A DNA stretch of 64,000 nt from Streptomyces sp. DT2A-34 (GCF_030499515.1 NZ_JASTWJ010000001.1:5374001-5438000), one strand, 5' to 3'. Positions 18,362 through 27,650 are shown, numbered from the stretch's first letter. Numbers and translations: made by a program. Notes: generated by a model not told the origin, from the sequence alone.

Positions 18362-18655
18362 TCACCTGTCACCTGCTTTGGTGCGTTCACCGCGGCTGAC
18401 CGCGATGCGGAGTACGTCCTCCAGGGACTCCGTGGCGCGGGTGAGCGCGAAGCGTACGGCGCGTTCACCGGCCTTGGCGTCTGCGAGGACGGCCCTGGCT
18501 CCGACGAGTACCTGCTCGCCCGAGTCCATCTGGGCCGTTTCCACGTCGTCGGCGAGCAGAGAGAGCCTGCTGTGGTCGGTGTCGGTGCTGAGGTAGCAGG
18601 GTTTGCCGTCGGGGGTGGTCCAGGGGAGGAGGCGGAGCTCTTCGGGGGCGCTCAT
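18362..18655 (-). CDS. Hypothetical protein, 97 residues
   Basis: It starts at ATG 18655 (MSAPEELRLLPWTTPDGKPC), overlapping the upstream gene stop by 4 bases. There are no membrane segments; the middle (LLADDVETAQMDSGEQVLVG) is acidic and the end (EDVLRIAVSRGERTKAGDR) mixed-charge. I recognise only that such genes recur next to XRE-DUF5753 regulators in Streptomyces. They may belong to the same regulatory cassette. Function unknown. Confidence 0.72.
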   Translation of the reverse strand: MSAPEELRLLPWTTPDGKPCYLSTDTDHSRLSLLADDVETAQMDSGEQVLVGARAVLADAKAGERAVRFALTRATESLEDVLRIAVSRGERTKAGDR

Positions 18656-18918
18656 GCGGAGACCTCCTGTCCGTCCCTGCGGCGCAGTTCGGCGTCGATG
18701 CCGTAGGTGGCGATCCAGCGGGCGCGGCGGCGTTGCAGGATGCGTTCGCGCTCGCAGCGGCATGCCTGGACGGGATAGCGGGGAGGGGTGGCCAACTGCT
18801 GTGTGATGACCGGCGGTTGGGGCGGGGGAGCGGCTCGGTGTCGTCCTCGGCTGGGCAGTAGTACCCGTACGAGTGCGATCAGTAGCGATTTCATGAGTCC
18901 GGCGGTACGTTCGCGCAT
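18652..18918 (-). CDS. Hypothetical protein, 88 residues
   Basis: From ATG 18918 with a strong AGGAGCG ribosome site. There is a hydrophobic N-terminal stretch (MKSLLIALVRVLL, residues 9-21) that could be a membrane anchor. A basic Pro-rich middle follows, then a C-terminal CRCERERILQRRRARW segment with two Cys. It is coupled by a 4-base overlap to the next gene. Divergent from the XRE regulator, so the two transcripts may share the control region 18919-19102. No family recognised. Confidence 0.7.
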   Translation of the reverse strand: MRERTAGLMKSLLIALVRVLLPSRGRHRAAPPPQPPVITQQLATPPRYPVQACRCERERILQRRRARWIATYGIDAELRRRDGQEVSA

Positions 18919-19065
18919 GTCGGCGCTCCTGTTAAGCGTCGGCCACGCCCCCGGGCCGAGCTGCATCGGTCGCGGGGGTTTTGGCATGGCAGGGGTCTGA
19001 CGAGCGGTGATTACCGTTCGTGTCTCGATCGTCACAGGTGCGGCGTACGCTGCGGAAGAGGTTTG

Positions 19066-19091
19066 GTGTTGTCTGGCGCGCCAGGCAACGG
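19066..19091. promoter_or_regulatory. Imperfect palindrome upstream of the XRE gene
   Basis: Half-site gtgttgtctg (19066-19075), centre gcgcgc, half-site caggcaacgg (19082-19091); the inner 22 bases are palindromic with one mismatch. It ends 11 bases before the GTG start and just ahead of the GGGAGGGG ribosome site. The same half-site occurs again inside the coding region at 19466-19490. Likely autoregulatory operator. Confidence 0.65.
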
Positions 19092-19102
19092 GGAGGGGTG
19101 AC

Positions 19103-19930
19103 GTGGCAGAAAAGGTTGACGCCGAGCCGGTTTCCGGGCGGGCGGTGCTGGGGCAGACGCTGAAGGTCCTGCGAGAGAAGGCCGGGAAGTCTCTGGGGCA
19201 GCTGGCCGACGAATCCGGCTACGAGAAGAGCTATCTGAGCCGGTTGGAGTCCGGGGAGCGGCTGTCCAAGGTGGCGGTCATGGTGGACCTGGACGGGTAT
19301 TACGGCACTGGTGACCTGCTGGTCGGCCTGTGGAAGATGGCGCGGATCGACGCCTTCAAGGACAAGTACAAGGAGTACATGCGGTTGGAAGCGACAGCCC
19401 GGGTCATGCGTGTATACACGCCGAACGTGCCTGGGCTCTTGCAGACCGAGGACTTCGCCCGGGAGGTGTTGTCTGAGCCCCAGACAACACCCAAGGATGC
19501 CGAGGCGGTCGAGGAGCAGGTGGCCGCGCGCCTGGGACGGCAGCTTCTGCTACGCAGGAACCCGGCGCCCCACGTCCGTTTCATCATTGACGAGTTCGCG
19601 TTCCGTCGTCCCTCAGCGAGTGCGAAGACCTGGGAAGACCAGTTGCTGCACTTCGAGGCCGTTTCGCAGTGGCCCAACGTCGTCGTCCAGGTGCTGACGT
19701 TCTCGGCCGGGGTTCATCACCTCATGGGAAGGGGATCGCTGACCCTGCTGTGGCAGAGGGACGGAAGTGCCGTCGCCTACACGGAAGGTGACAGCAGCGG
19801 TCTGCTGATGGACGATCCAGATGACTTCCTGCGGCACCGTTTGTCCTACGATCGGCTCCGGGATCTGGCGCTGTCCCCGTCGGACTCGCTGACGTTCATC
19901 CGGGACGTACTGGAGGAGCACAGATCATGA
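19103..19930 (+). CDS. XRE regulator with DUF5753 (Scr1-type) domain
   Basis: A 275-residue protein from GTG 19103 with a GGGAGGGG site. The N-terminal helix-turn-helix (about residues 14-70, LGQTLKVLREKAGKSLGQLA then YLSRLESGERL) is followed by the long DUF5753 domain (about 95-265, with PGLLQTEDFAREVL and FIIDEFAFRRP). In Streptomyces such regulators pair with DUF397 proteins in regulatory or toxin-antitoxin-like cassettes affecting development and antibiotics. The first of two DUF397 genes overlaps its stop by 4 bases. The upstream in-frame extension contains the operator and was rejected. Confidence 0.92.
   Translation: MAEKVDAEPVSGRAVLGQTLKVLREKAGKSLGQLADESGYEKSYLSRLESGERLSKVAVMVDLDGYYGTGDLLVGLWKMARIDAFKDKYKEYMRLEATARVMRVYTPNVPGLLQTEDFAREVLSEPQTTPKDAEAVEEQVAARLGRQLLLRRNPAPHVRFIIDEFAFRRPSASAKTWEDQLLHFEAVSQWPNVVVQVLTFSAGVHHLMGRGSLTLLWQRDGSAVAYTEGDSSGLLMDDPDDFLRHRLSYDRLRDLALSPSDSLTFIRDVLEEHRS
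19466..19490. repeat. Perfect inverted repeat inside the XRE gene
   Basis: gtgttgtctg (19466-19475), agccc, cagacaacac (19481-19490): 10-bp perfect arms. The left arm is identical to the half-site in the promoter palindrome at 19066-19075. It lies about 360 bases into the coding region. Possible second binding site for the regulator. Confidence 0.6.
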
Positions 19931-20130
19931 AGCACACCCCCGACTTCAGCACCGCCGCCTGGCGCAAGTCGAGCTACAGCGACGGGGGAGCCAACAACTG
20001 CGTCGAGGTCGCCGACGGCTACCCCGACATAGTCCCGGTCCGGGACAGCAAGGCCCCGGGCGGCGGCGTCCTTGTTTTCGGCGCGTCGTCCTGGTCCGCG
20101 TTCGTGTATGGAGTGAAGGGCCCCGCGTGA
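19927..20130 (+). CDS. DUF397 protein (first copy)
   Basis: A 67-residue DUF397 protein with the family signature WRKSSYSDGGANNCVEVAD (residues 12-30), then VPVRDSKAPGG and a short hydrophobic end. It overlaps the XRE stop (ATGA) and is itself overlapped by the next copy. DUF397 proteins are small partners of DUF5753 regulators and may modulate them. Molecular activity unproven in general. Confidence 0.92.
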   Translation: MKHTPDFSTAAWRKSSYSDGGANNCVEVADGYPDIVPVRDSKAPGGGVLVFGASSWSAFVYGVKGPA

Positions 20131-20318
20131 CTCCCGACCTCAGCACCGCCGTGTGGAGCAAGTCGTCCTACAGCGACGGGGGAGCGTCGAACTGCGTCGA
20201 GGTCGCCGACGGCCACCCCGCCGTCGTCCCCGTCCGCGACAGCAAGAACCCGGACGGTCAGGTACTCGTCTTCGGCACGACCCCCTGGGCGTCCTTCCTC
20301 GCCGGCCTCAAGAACTAG
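20127..20318 (+). CDS. DUF397 protein (second copy)
   Basis: 63 residues from GTG 20127, a tandem duplicate of the preceding gene. They share the WxKSSYSDGGAxNCVEVADG core, VPVRDSK and the GVLVFG/QVLVFG stretch; the copies differ mainly at the N-terminus and after residue 45. The 4-base overlap (GTGA) continues the translational coupling. Its 3' end overlaps the convergent Thr/Pro-rich protein gene by 11 bases. Confidence 0.9.
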   Translation: MTPDLSTAVWSKSSYSDGGASNCVEVADGHPAVVPVRDSKNPDGQVLVFGTTPWASFLAGLKN

Positions 20319-20817
20319 GCGCCGGAGTCGCGTCGTCGTCCGTCGCCGCGACGGCGCTGCGGTTCTGTCGGCTCAGGTGGACGGCGTGAAGCAGGGTGCC
20401 GACCGCTGCGGCGCCGCTCAGCAGGGAGCCGAAGGCCGTGATCAGCGAGCCGGGGCCGTCGCCACCAGCGCTCGGGGGCACCGCGACGACGGTCTGGGTC
20501 ACGACGGTCACCGGGGTCGGGAGCTCGGTCGGCTCACCCGGCTCGGTCGGGTCTACGGTCGGTGAGATGGTCCCGCCGCCGCTCGGCTTCGGGGTTGCGC
20601 CCTGGCCGGGATCGCTCGGTTCTCCGATCGGAGTGTCGGACGTCTCCGGCGGCTGCGTGGTGTACCAGCTGGTCGACGCGGTCGCCCGCGCGTGCGGCTC
20701 CTCGTCCGACCCCGAACCCGACACCAACGCCAGGACGAGGAGCGAAACCGCACCGCCCGTGAACACGACGCCCAAGGTGGTCCACAGGGCGATTTTCGAT
20801 CGCGAGTTGTTCAACAT
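20308..20817 (-). CDS. Membrane protein with Thr/Pro-rich linker
   Basis: 169 residues from ATG 20817 with a GGGGGAG ribosome site. A first membrane segment at about 11-33 (LWTTLGVVFTGGAVSLLVLA) is followed by an extracytoplasmic Ser/Thr/Pro/Gly linker (about 40-110). A second hydrophobic stretch lies near 125-150 (LITAFGSLLSGAAAVGTLL), ending HLSRQNRSAV. No enzyme motif. Convergent with the DUF397 genes, overlapping the second by 11 bases. Unknown function. Confidence 0.75.
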   Translation of the reverse strand: MLNNSRSKIALWTTLGVVFTGGAVSLLVLALVSGSGSDEEPHARATASTSWYTTQPPETSDTPIGEPSDPGQGATPKPSGGGTISPTVDPTEPGEPTELPTPVTVVTQTVVAVPPSAGGDGPGSLITAFGSLLSGAAAVGTLLHAVHLSRQNRSAVAATDDDATPAPSS

Positions 20818-20920
20818 GGCTCCCCCTCGCCTCAAAGCGTAGGGGAAACGGCTGGGAAGTGGATCTCCTTTCCCGGCCGCTTTGGGTAAGCAACTTCGAC
20901 AAGCAAACCCAGAGTTGAAG

Positions 20921-22375
20921 CTAGGACTCCTGCGGCTCCGCAGGCGGCGGCGTCGGCGCCCCCGGCAGCCGTACGGTCGCCACCGTCCCGCCGCCCTCCG
21001 CGCGAGCCAGGGTGACCTGGCCGCCGGCCTGCTCGACGGTACGGGCCACGATCGACAGGCCCAGTCCCGAGCCCGGAAGGGCCCGCGCGCTCGGTGAGCG
21101 CCAGAAGCGGTCGAAGACGTGGGGGAGTTCGTCGGCGGGGATGCCGGGGCCGTGGTCGCGGACGGTCAGGACACCGTCGTTCAGTACGACCTCGATCGTG
21201 CCGCTCTCCGGGCTGAACTTCACCGCGTTGTCGAGGATGTTGACCACCGCGCGCTCCAGCGCCGTCGGCTCCGCGCGGACGTACCAGGGCTGGAGGTCGG
21301 CCGTGATCGTCAGCTCCGGGCCGCGCAGCCGTGCCCGGCGCAGGGCGGCCTCGACGGTGTCCTCCAGGGAGACCACCTGGACGCGTTCGCCGCGCTGGCC
21401 CTCCGAGCGGGACAGCTCCTGCAAGTCGCCTATCAGGGCGGCCAGTTCGGTCATCTGTGCCTTCACCGAGGCGAGGAGCGCCTTGCGGTCGGCCTCCGGG
21501 ATGGGGCGGCCCGTCTCCTCGCTGCGGGTGAGGAGTTCGATGTTGGTGCGGAGGGAGGTGAGGGGGGTGCGGAGTTCGTGGCCGGCGTCGGCGATGAGCT
21601 GTTGCTGGAGTTCGCGGGAGTTGGCCAGGGCGGACGTCATGGAGTTGAAGGAGCGGGAGAGACGGGCTACCTCGTCCTCGGCGTCGTCCTCCACCGGGAT
21701 GCGGACGCTCAAGTCCTCGGTGCGGGCTACATGTTCGACGGCCTCGGTGAGTTTGTCGACGGGGCGGAGGCCTGCGCGGGCTACTGCGAGGCCTGCGGCT
21801 CCGGCGCCTACGACTCCTACGCCCGAGACGAGGAGGAGGATCAGGGCGAGGTCGTTGAGGGTGGACTTGGTGCCCTCCAGCGACACCGCGATGCTGATGG
21901 CGACGTAGGACTGCTCTCCCGTGACGGGGTTCTGTGCGGGCTGCGGCACGGTCCTCACGCGTACCGGCGTACCGTCGTCGGCCGTGCCGTTGCGGATGAT
22001 GCCCTCGCCGGAATCCCCGTTCTTGATCACGTCCTTGTCGGCCTGGGTGACCTTGACCGCACCGATGGAGTCGTCGGTGACGCAGGGGGTTCCGTCCGCC
22101 TTGACGACCTGGGAGTACAGGTTCCGGAAGGGCTTCGTGCTCTGCGGGGACTGAGTGCAGTTGGCGAGCGCGTTCTGCATGTCCACCCACTGCCCGGGCT
22201 TCAGCCGTGCGGCCTGCTCCAGGTCGTCGTTCACCTGGGCGTCCAACCGCCCCCGCACGATGAACCAACAGGTAACCGAAACCGCCGCCACCGCGAACGC
22301 CACAGCCGCCGCCACCAAGAGCGCCAGCCGCGACCGGATCGGCCGCGACCGGAACCGGCGTAGAACCCTGTTCAC
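20921..22375 (-). CDS. Sensor histidine kinase, MprB/CseC-like
   Basis: 484 residues from GTG 22375. Domains in order: membrane segment (about 15-38), extracytoplasmic sensor (about 40-155), second membrane segment (about 160-185), HAMP, H-box [13 protein letters not shown] near 250, N-box [15 protein letters not shown] near 360, G1 VRDHGPGIP and G2 [10 protein letters not shown], then a Pro-rich tail. It overlaps the response regulator stop by 4 bases (GTGA). With a trypsin-like protease next door the arrangement resembles mycobacterial mprAB-pepD, which responds to envelope stress. That role is inference. Confidence 0.93.
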   Translation of the reverse strand: MNRVLRRFRSRPIRSRLALLVAAAVAFAVAAVSVTCWFIVRGRLDAQVNDDLEQAARLKPGQWVDMQNALANCTQSPQSTKPFRNLYSQVVKADGTPCVTDDSIGAVKVTQADKDVIKNGDSGEGIIRNGTADDGTPVRVRTVPQPAQNPVTGEQSYVAISIAVSLEGTKSTLNDLALILLLVSGVGVVGAGAAGLAVARAGLRPVDKLTEAVEHVARTEDLSVRIPVEDDAEDEVARLSRSFNSMTSALANSRELQQQLIADAGHELRTPLTSLRTNIELLTRSEETGRPIPEADRKALLASVKAQMTELAALIGDLQELSRSEGQRGERVQVVSLEDTVEAALRRARLRGPELTITADLQPWYVRAEPTALERAVVNILDNAVKFSPESGTIEVVLNDGVLTVRDHGPGIPADELPHVFDRFWRSPSARALPGSGLGLSIVARTVEQAGGQVTLARAEGGGTVATVRLPGAPTPPPAEPQES

Positions 22376-23109
22376 TCCGCCCCACCCTGCCGCAGCACAT
22401 ACCCCACACCCCGAACCGTGTGCACGAGCCGCGGCTCGCCGCCCGCCTCGGTCTTGCGGCGCAGGTACATGACGTACACATCGAGGGAGTTGGAGGAGGG
22501 CTCGAAGTCGAAGCCCCACACCGCCTTCAGGATCTGCTCCCTGGTCAGCACCTGGCGCGGATGCGCCATGAACATCTCCAGCAGCGTGAACTCCGTACGG
22601 GTCAGCTCCACCGGTCGCCCACCCCGCGTCACCTCACGCGTGGCGAGATCCATGCGCAGGTCGGCGAAGGTCAGCGCGTCGTCCTCCTCCACCGCGCCCG
22701 CACCGGCCGCCGCCGCGTACGAGCTGCGCCGCAGCAGGGCGCGGACCCGGGCGAACAGCTCGTCCAGTTCGAAGGGCTTGACCAGGTAGTCGTCGGCCCC
22801 GGCGTCCAGTCCCGTCACGCGGTCACCGACCGTGTCGCGGGCCGTCAGCATGAGGATCGGCGTCGTGTCACCGGCGCCACGGATGCGGCGGGCGGCGGTC
22901 AGGCCGTCCATGCGGGGCATCTGGATGTCGAGGATCACCAGGTCGGGCCGGTAGGCGGTCGCCTTTTCCAGGGCGTCGGCGCCGTCGACCGCGACCTCGG
23001 TGTCGTATCCCTCGAAGGCGAGGCTGCGCTGGAGTGCTTCGCGCACCGCCGGCTCGTCGTCGACGATCAGGATGCGCTGGGGGTCACGGTCGCCATCGGC
23101 GGGGCTCAT
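22372..23109 (-). CDS. OmpR-family response regulator
   Basis: 245 residues with a receiver domain (ILIVDDE near 14, phospho-Asp in [13 protein letters not shown], Lys in VKPF) and a C-terminal winged helix ([39 protein letters not shown]). It is the partner of the adjacent kinase through a 4-base overlap. I chose ATG 23109 (MSPADGDRD) with a GAGGAT site; an upstream TTG at 23157 would add 16 residues. Probably controls the neighbouring protease. Confidence 0.93.
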   Translation of the reverse strand: MSPADGDRDPQRILIVDDEPAVREALQRSLAFEGYDTEVAVDGADALEKATAYRPDLVILDIQMPRMDGLTAARRIRGAGDTTPILMLTARDTVGDRVTGLDAGADDYLVKPFELDELFARVRALLRRSSYAAAAGAGAVEEDDALTFADLRMDLATREVTRGGRPVELTRTEFTLLEMFMAHPRQVLTREQILKAVWGFDFEPSSNSLDVYVMYLRRKTEAGGEPRLVHTVRGVGYVLRQGGAE

Positions 23110-23205
23110 GGGCTCGGGATCCTCGGGTGTGGTGGGGACGGGAGCTGAGAGGCTCAACGCCTTCAGCCTCGCATGTTTCTCGGCCTGCTCGGCCTGCTCG
23201 GCTTC

Positions 23206-23394
23206 TCAGCCCCGTACGGTACGGCGGCGGCTGCGGGCCGGGGCGGCCCTGCGGCCCGCGCCGAGACCGGCGGTCGCCAGTTCCGGCGCCCGGGAGGGGG
23301 CCGTGGGCGCGTGCAGGGCGCCCGCGACGTTCAGGGCCAGGGCGATGTCGGCCGCACCGAAGCCGGTCGTGGTGTGCTCAACCTGCCGGATCAT
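23206..23394 (-). CDS. Small protein, 62 residues, between protease and regulator
   Basis: Starts MIRQVEHTTTGFGAADIALA at ATG 23394, with an excellent AAGGAG site 6 bases upstream; the start lies 32 bases after the protease stop. The C-terminal half is Ala/Arg-rich (RRAAPARSRRRTVRG), basic and probably disordered. It likely shares the protease transcript. The ribosome site and position argue for a real gene; I do not recognise a family. Confidence 0.68.
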   Translation of the reverse strand: MIRQVEHTTTGFGAADIALALNVAGALHAPTAPSRAPELATAGLGAGRRAAPARSRRRTVRG

Positions 23395-23426
23395 GACGTA
23401 CTCCTTCAGCTCGGGCTTCGGCGAAG

Positions 23427-24512
23427 TCAGTTCTGCGAACCCGACCGCAGCTTCGCCAGGTCGGACTTGACGGTGTTGATCGGGATGGTGAAGCCGAGGC
23501 CCACGCTGCCGGCGTCGGACGAACCCGAGCCGGACGCCGAGTACATCGCGGAGTTGATGCCGATGATGTTGCCGTTCATGTCGATCAGCGCGCCGCCGGA
23601 GTTGCCGGGGTTCAGGGACGCGTCCGTCTGGATCGCCTTGTACGTCGTCGTCGACGACCCCGTGTCGCCGTTGAACTGCTGACCGCCGAACTCGAACGGC
23701 CATCCGCCGCCGCCCTGCTGCTGTTGCTGCCGGCCCTGGCTCTCGTCCGTCGAGACGGTCACGTCACGGTTGAGCGCGGACACGATGCCGCTGGTGACGG
23801 TGCCGGTCAGGCCCTCGGGGGAGCCGATCGCCACGACTTGGTCGCCGACCTGGACGCCGGAGGAGTCGCCGAGGGTGGCCACGGTCAGCCCGGAGGCGTT
23901 CTGCAGCTTGATCAGCGCGAGGTCCTTGCTGCTGTCGGTGCCGACGACCTCGGCGGTGTACTCCTTGCCGTTGCTGGTCGTCACCTTGATCGACGAGGCG
24001 CCGGAGACGACGTGGTTGTTGGTGACTATCTCGCCGTCACTGGTGATGATCACGCCCGAGCCGGTGGAGGACCCGGCGTTCGAGGTCGCGTTGATCTCGA
24101 CGATGCTCGGGCTGACCGCCTTGGCCACCCCGGCGACCGTGCCCTTCTGGCTGGAGGGGACGACGTTGGTGCTGGTGGAGCTGGTGGCGGCGACGGTGTC
24201 GTTGCCGATCAGCTCCTGGATGCCGTACGCCGTGCCCCCGCCGATCGCCGCGGCGACGATCGCCACGGCGGCGAGGAGGGCGACCGGGCCGCGGTTACGG
24301 CGCCGTGCCTTGGGCGGCTGGGCGACGGTCTCGGTGAGGAGAGCGGTGGGGGCTCCGCCGGCCGCCTCACCCGTCGGCTCATGCGCCGCCGGCTGGTACG
24401 CAGGCGGGGGCGGCCACTCCGGGTTCACGGGGGAAGAGGCGTGCTGCTGGGCGCCCTGGTGGGGGTTCGTGTACTGCTCGTACTCGCCGTCGCGGCGGAA
24501 GCTCTCGGTCAT
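23427..24512 (-). CDS. Trypsin-like serine protease, HtrA/PepD-like, membrane anchored
   Basis: 361 residues. A Gln/Pro-rich cytoplasmic N-terminus (1-75) precedes one membrane segment (about 85-105, GPVALLAAVAIVAAAIGGG), then the protease domain. The catalytic triad is visible as His in VTNNHVVSG, Asp in SSKDLALIKL and Ser in LNPGNSGGALID. The chain ends soon after the protease domain (VKSDLAKLRSGSQN), so the PDZ domain common in HtrA is missing. A poly-Gln insert (GRQQQQQGGGG) lies near 255. Likely envelope quality control, linked to the adjacent two-component system. Confidence 0.92.
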   Translation of the reverse strand: MTESFRRDGEYEQYTNPHQGAQQHASSPVNPEWPPPPAYQPAAHEPTGEAAGGAPTALLTETVAQPPKARRRNRGPVALLAAVAIVAAAIGGGTAYGIQELIGNDTVAATSSTSTNVVPSSQKGTVAGVAKAVSPSIVEINATSNAGSSTGSGVIITSDGEIVTNNHVVSGASSIKVTTSNGKEYTAEVVGTDSSKDLALIKLQNASGLTVATLGDSSGVQVGDQVVAIGSPEGLTGTVTSGIVSALNRDVTVSTDESQGRQQQQQGGGGWPFEFGGQQFNGDTGSSTTTYKAIQTDASLNPGNSGGALIDMNGNIIGINSAMYSASGSGSSDAGSVGLGFTIPINTVKSDLAKLRSGSQN

Positions 24513-24686
24513 GACAATGAGCTTGTCGCCCGACCATGAGAGCTCCCTGAGTCCTCCCTGAGAAGCCCGGCAGAAGCTCGTTCGCCCGATATAAAGCTCC
24601 CCCTGGCCTTGGGCGGGGGCTCCTCAGAGACCTCTCAGAAAGCCAAGGTGAAACTGCAACGTCTCCAGGGGTGTGGGGTTGAGCTC

Positions 24687-25709
24687 TTAGGCGCACCCAC
24701 ACGACTTCCGTGTGACCAGCCGCGACGGAAACACCTTCAGTCGCTCACGCCGCGACCCCGCCACCCGCAACCCGTCATCGAGCACCAGATCCACGGCGGC
24801 CCGCGCCATGGCCGACCGGTCGGAAGCAACAGTGGTCAGCGGCGGATCCGCCAGCGCCGCCTCCTTGATGTCGTCGAACCCGGCGACAGCAAGCTCCCCC
24901 GGCACATCGATCCGCAGCTCGCGCGCCGCGCGCAGCACGCCGATGGCCTGGTCGTCGGTGGAGCAGAAGACCGCGGGCGGCCGGTTCGGGCCGGAGAGAA
25001 TGTCGAGCGCTATGCGATACGCGTCGTAGCGGTTGTACGGCGCCTCGAACAGTCGGCCCTCGGTGGGCACCCCGGCCTCGGCCATCGCGCGCCGCCAGCC
25101 CTCGACGTGGTCGGAGACCGGGTCGCCGACCGCCGGGGTCTCGGCGGTGCCGCCCATACAGGCGACGTACTCGTAGCCGTGCTCCAGCAGGTGGCGTACG
25201 GCGACCTGGGCGCCGCCCAGGTCGTCGGTGACGACGGCGACGTCGTCTATGGCCTCAGGCCGCTCGTGGAGGAGGACGACCCGGGCGTCCCAGGCCTCGA
25301 TCTCGGCGGCGGCCAGGTCGTTCAGCGCGTGGGAGACGAGGATCAGCCCCGAGACGCGCATCCCGAGGAACGCCCGCAGATAGTGGACCTCGCGCTCGCC
25401 GACGTAGTCGGAGTTGCCGACGAGGACCATCTTTCCGCGCTCGGCGGCGGCCCACTCGACCGCGTGTGCCATCTCCCCGAAGAAGGGCTGGCGCGCGTCC
25501 GGCACGATCAGGCCTATGAGATCCGTGCGCCGCGAGGCCATGGCCTGGGCGACCCGGTCGGGCCGGTACCCCAGTTCCTTGATCGCGGCGAGGACACGCT
25601 CGCGCGTGGCCGGGGCGACCGGCCGGGGTCCGTTGTTGATGACATAGCTGACGACGGCAGTGGACGTCCCTGCCAGCCGAGCCACATCATCGCGAGTCAC
25701 CTTGGCCAC
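24687..25709 (-). CDS. LacI family transcriptional regulator
   Basis: 340 residues: N-terminal helix-turn-helix ([20 protein letters not shown], residues 4-23) with the hinge helix [12 protein letters not shown] near 50, then a periplasmic-binding-protein-like effector domain (about 62-330). Ends RKSCGCA. The family senses sugars or related ligands. No target operon adjoins it on the same strand; the protease gene downstream has its own upstream region. Ligand unknown. Confidence 0.93.
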   Translation of the reverse strand: MAKVTRDDVARLAGTSTAVVSYVINNGPRPVAPATRERVLAAIKELGYRPDRVAQAMASRRTDLIGLIVPDARQPFFGEMAHAVEWAAAERGKMVLVGNSDYVGEREVHYLRAFLGMRVSGLILVSHALNDLAAAEIEAWDARVVLLHERPEAIDDVAVVTDDLGGAQVAVRHLLEHGYEYVACMGGTAETPAVGDPVSDHVEGWRRAMAEAGVPTEGRLFEAPYNRYDAYRIALDILSGPNRPPAVFCSTDDQAIGVLRAARELRIDVPGELAVAGFDDIKEAALADPPLTTVASDRSAMARAAVDLVLDDGLRVAGSRRERLKVFPSRLVTRKSCGCA

Positions 25710-25825
25710 GCGCGGAGTCTACGCGGATGGACCCACTCTGGGCAGGGCGTGAAGGAGCATCCCAGTTGCTGGACTCCCGCTTTCCCGTGCGGCGGCAAGA
25801 AAGCGATGCCCTGCCCGAGCGTCCG

Positions 25826-26605
25826 CTACGCCTCGGCCCGGACTTCGGCGTCGTCCAGGGCGGCCGTGTCGTCCGCATCCTCCGATTTTGACCGGTCAGC
25901 CTTGGCCTTGGCTTCCTCGGCGGCGCGGTCGATCTTCTCGGGAGTAACGAATCGATAACCGACGTTCCGGACGGTCCCGATGAGTGACTCGTGCTCGGGC
26001 CCGAGCTTGGCGCGCAGTCGTCGTACGTGGACGTCGACGGTCCGGGTGCCGCCGAAGTAGTCGTACCCCCAGACCTCCTGGAGCAGCTGCGCGCGCGTGA
26101 AGACGCGGCCGGGGTGCTGGGCGAGGTACTTCAGGAGCTCGAACTCCTTGAAGGTGAGGTCGAGGACCCGGCCCTTGAGCTTGGCGCTGTACGTCGCCTC
26201 GTCCACCGACAGGTCGCCGTTGCGGATCTCCATGGGGGAGTCGTCGTTGACGATCTGCTGGCGGCCCATGGCGAGCCGCAGCCGCGCCTCGACCTCGGCG
26301 GGGCCGGCGGTGTCCAGCAGGACGTCGTCGATCCCCCAGTCGGCGGTGACGGCGGCGAGGCCGCCCTCCGTGACGACGAGGATGAGCGGACAGCCGGGGC
26401 CGGTCGAGCGCAGCAGCTGGCAGAGGCTGCGGACCTGGGGCAGGTCACGCCGGCCGTCGATGAGGATGGCGTCGGCACCCGGGGTGTCGACGAGGGCGGG
26501 GCCTTCCGCCGGAGCCACGCGCACGTTGTGCAGCAGCAGGCCGAGGGCGGGGAGCACCTCCGTCGACGGCTGGAGGGCATTGGTCAGGAGCAGCAGAGAA
26601 CTCAT
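25826..26605 (-). CDS. glnR: Nitrogen regulator GlnR
   Basis: 259 residues from ATG 26605 ([17 protein letters not shown]) with a GAGGAGGAA ribosome site. OmpR-type architecture: an atypical receiver domain (about 1-118) and a winged-helix domain (about 130-225) with [34 protein letters not shown] and [11 protein letters not shown]. An acidic Ala-rich tail follows (225-259). The sequence and the hydrolase neighbour fit Streptomyces GlnR, the global activator or repressor of nitrogen assimilation. GlnR acts without a cognate kinase. The frame is open upstream, but ribosome site and homology fix this start. Confidence 0.95.
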   Translation of the reverse strand: MSSLLLLTNALQPSTEVLPALGLLLHNVRVAPAEGPALVDTPGADAILIDGRRDLPQVRSLCQLLRSTGPGCPLILVVTEGGLAAVTADWGIDDVLLDTAGPAEVEARLRLAMGRQQIVNDDSPMEIRNGDLSVDEATYSAKLKGRVLDLTFKEFELLKYLAQHPGRVFTRAQLLQEVWGYDYFGGTRTVDVHVRRLRAKLGPEHESLIGTVRNVGYRFVTPEKIDRAAEEAKAKADRSKSEDADDTAALDDAEVRAEA

Positions 26606-26787
26606 ACGTCTGGTTCCTCCTCGGTCCCTGCGAGGACGTGTGCGGTGCGGAACTGCTCTGCGATCCCGAAGGCCCCGTACACCTGCGGTCACCTGAGGGT
26701 TTCCCGCGTCGTATACAACGCTTCCGAAAGCACAAAAGGACCCGGGGGCTACGCTGCCCGAGTCCTCTGCCCAGCAGAATAGCCCAC

Positions 26788-27650
26788 ATGAGCAACGGTC
26801 CGGCAGGTCATGTGGCACGATCGACGGTTCGTCCGAACTCTGAGACAACCAGACGTACACCTTTGCGGACGTTTCTGCACACTGACGACGGTGTGACGAT
26901 CGATTCCGTATACGACCCGGGTGCGGTCGTATACGACGCCTGCCGTCCATCTGCCGGTGACCTGGCGTTCGTCGTGGCCCACGGCTTCACCGGCGACGTG
27001 GACAAGCCGCATGTGCGACGGGTGGCGCAGGCCTTCACCCGGCACGGGGCCGTCGTCACCTTCTCCTTCCGGGGCCATGGAGCGTCGGGCGGCCGTTCGA
27101 CGGTCGGCGACCGCGAGGTGCTCGATCTGGCGGCCGCGGTGCGGTGGGCCCGCGAACTCGGCCACGCGCGCGTGGCGACCGTGGGCTTCTCCATGGGCGG
27201 CTCGGTGGTGCTGCGGCATGCGGCGCTGTACGGCGAGCGGGAGGAGAGGGGGAGCGTACGGGGGTGGACGCGGTCGTGTCGGTGAGCGCGCCCGCGCGCT
27301 GGTACTACCGGGGCACGGCTCCCATGCGGAAGCTCCACTGGCTGGTGACGCGGCCCGAGGGGCGCCTGGTGGGCCGCTACGGGTTCCGTACGCGCATCCA
27401 CCACCGGGAGTGGCATCCGGTGCCGATGTCACCGGTCGAGGCCGCGCCGCTCATCGCGCCCACGCCGCTGCTGGTCGTGCACGGTGACCGGGACGGCTAC
27501 TTCCCCCTCGACCACCCCCGCATGCTGGCCGCGGCAGCCGGTGACCACGGTGAACTCTGGCTGGAGCCGGGGATGGGGCACGCCGAGCACGCGGCCGCCG
27601 ACGAACTGCTGGGCCGGATCGGGGACTGGGCTGTCGGTCGGGCGGGCTAG
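26788..27650 (+). pseudogene. Alpha/beta hydrolase, frameshifted
   Basis: The first frame from ATG 26788 ([12 protein letters not shown]) carries [24 protein letters not shown] and the nucleophile elbow VGFSMGGSVV. After LYGEREERG it loses the family sequence. A second frame then supplies VDAVVSVSAPARWYYRG to the end, including LLVVHGDRDGYFP (catalytic Asp) and GMGHAEHAAADELL (catalytic His). The break lies in G-rich DNA (about 27245-27267, two GGGGG runs); one missing base would restore a protein of about 287 residues. Divergent from glnR. Error or recent mutation cannot be distinguished here. Confidence 0.85.

Noticed and set aside
26688..26703. gtcac-N6-gtttc near the glnR promoter, similar to a GlnR box
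   Set aside because: The second half has the wrong orientation relative to the GTnAC-N6-GAAAC consensus and no second repeat follows.
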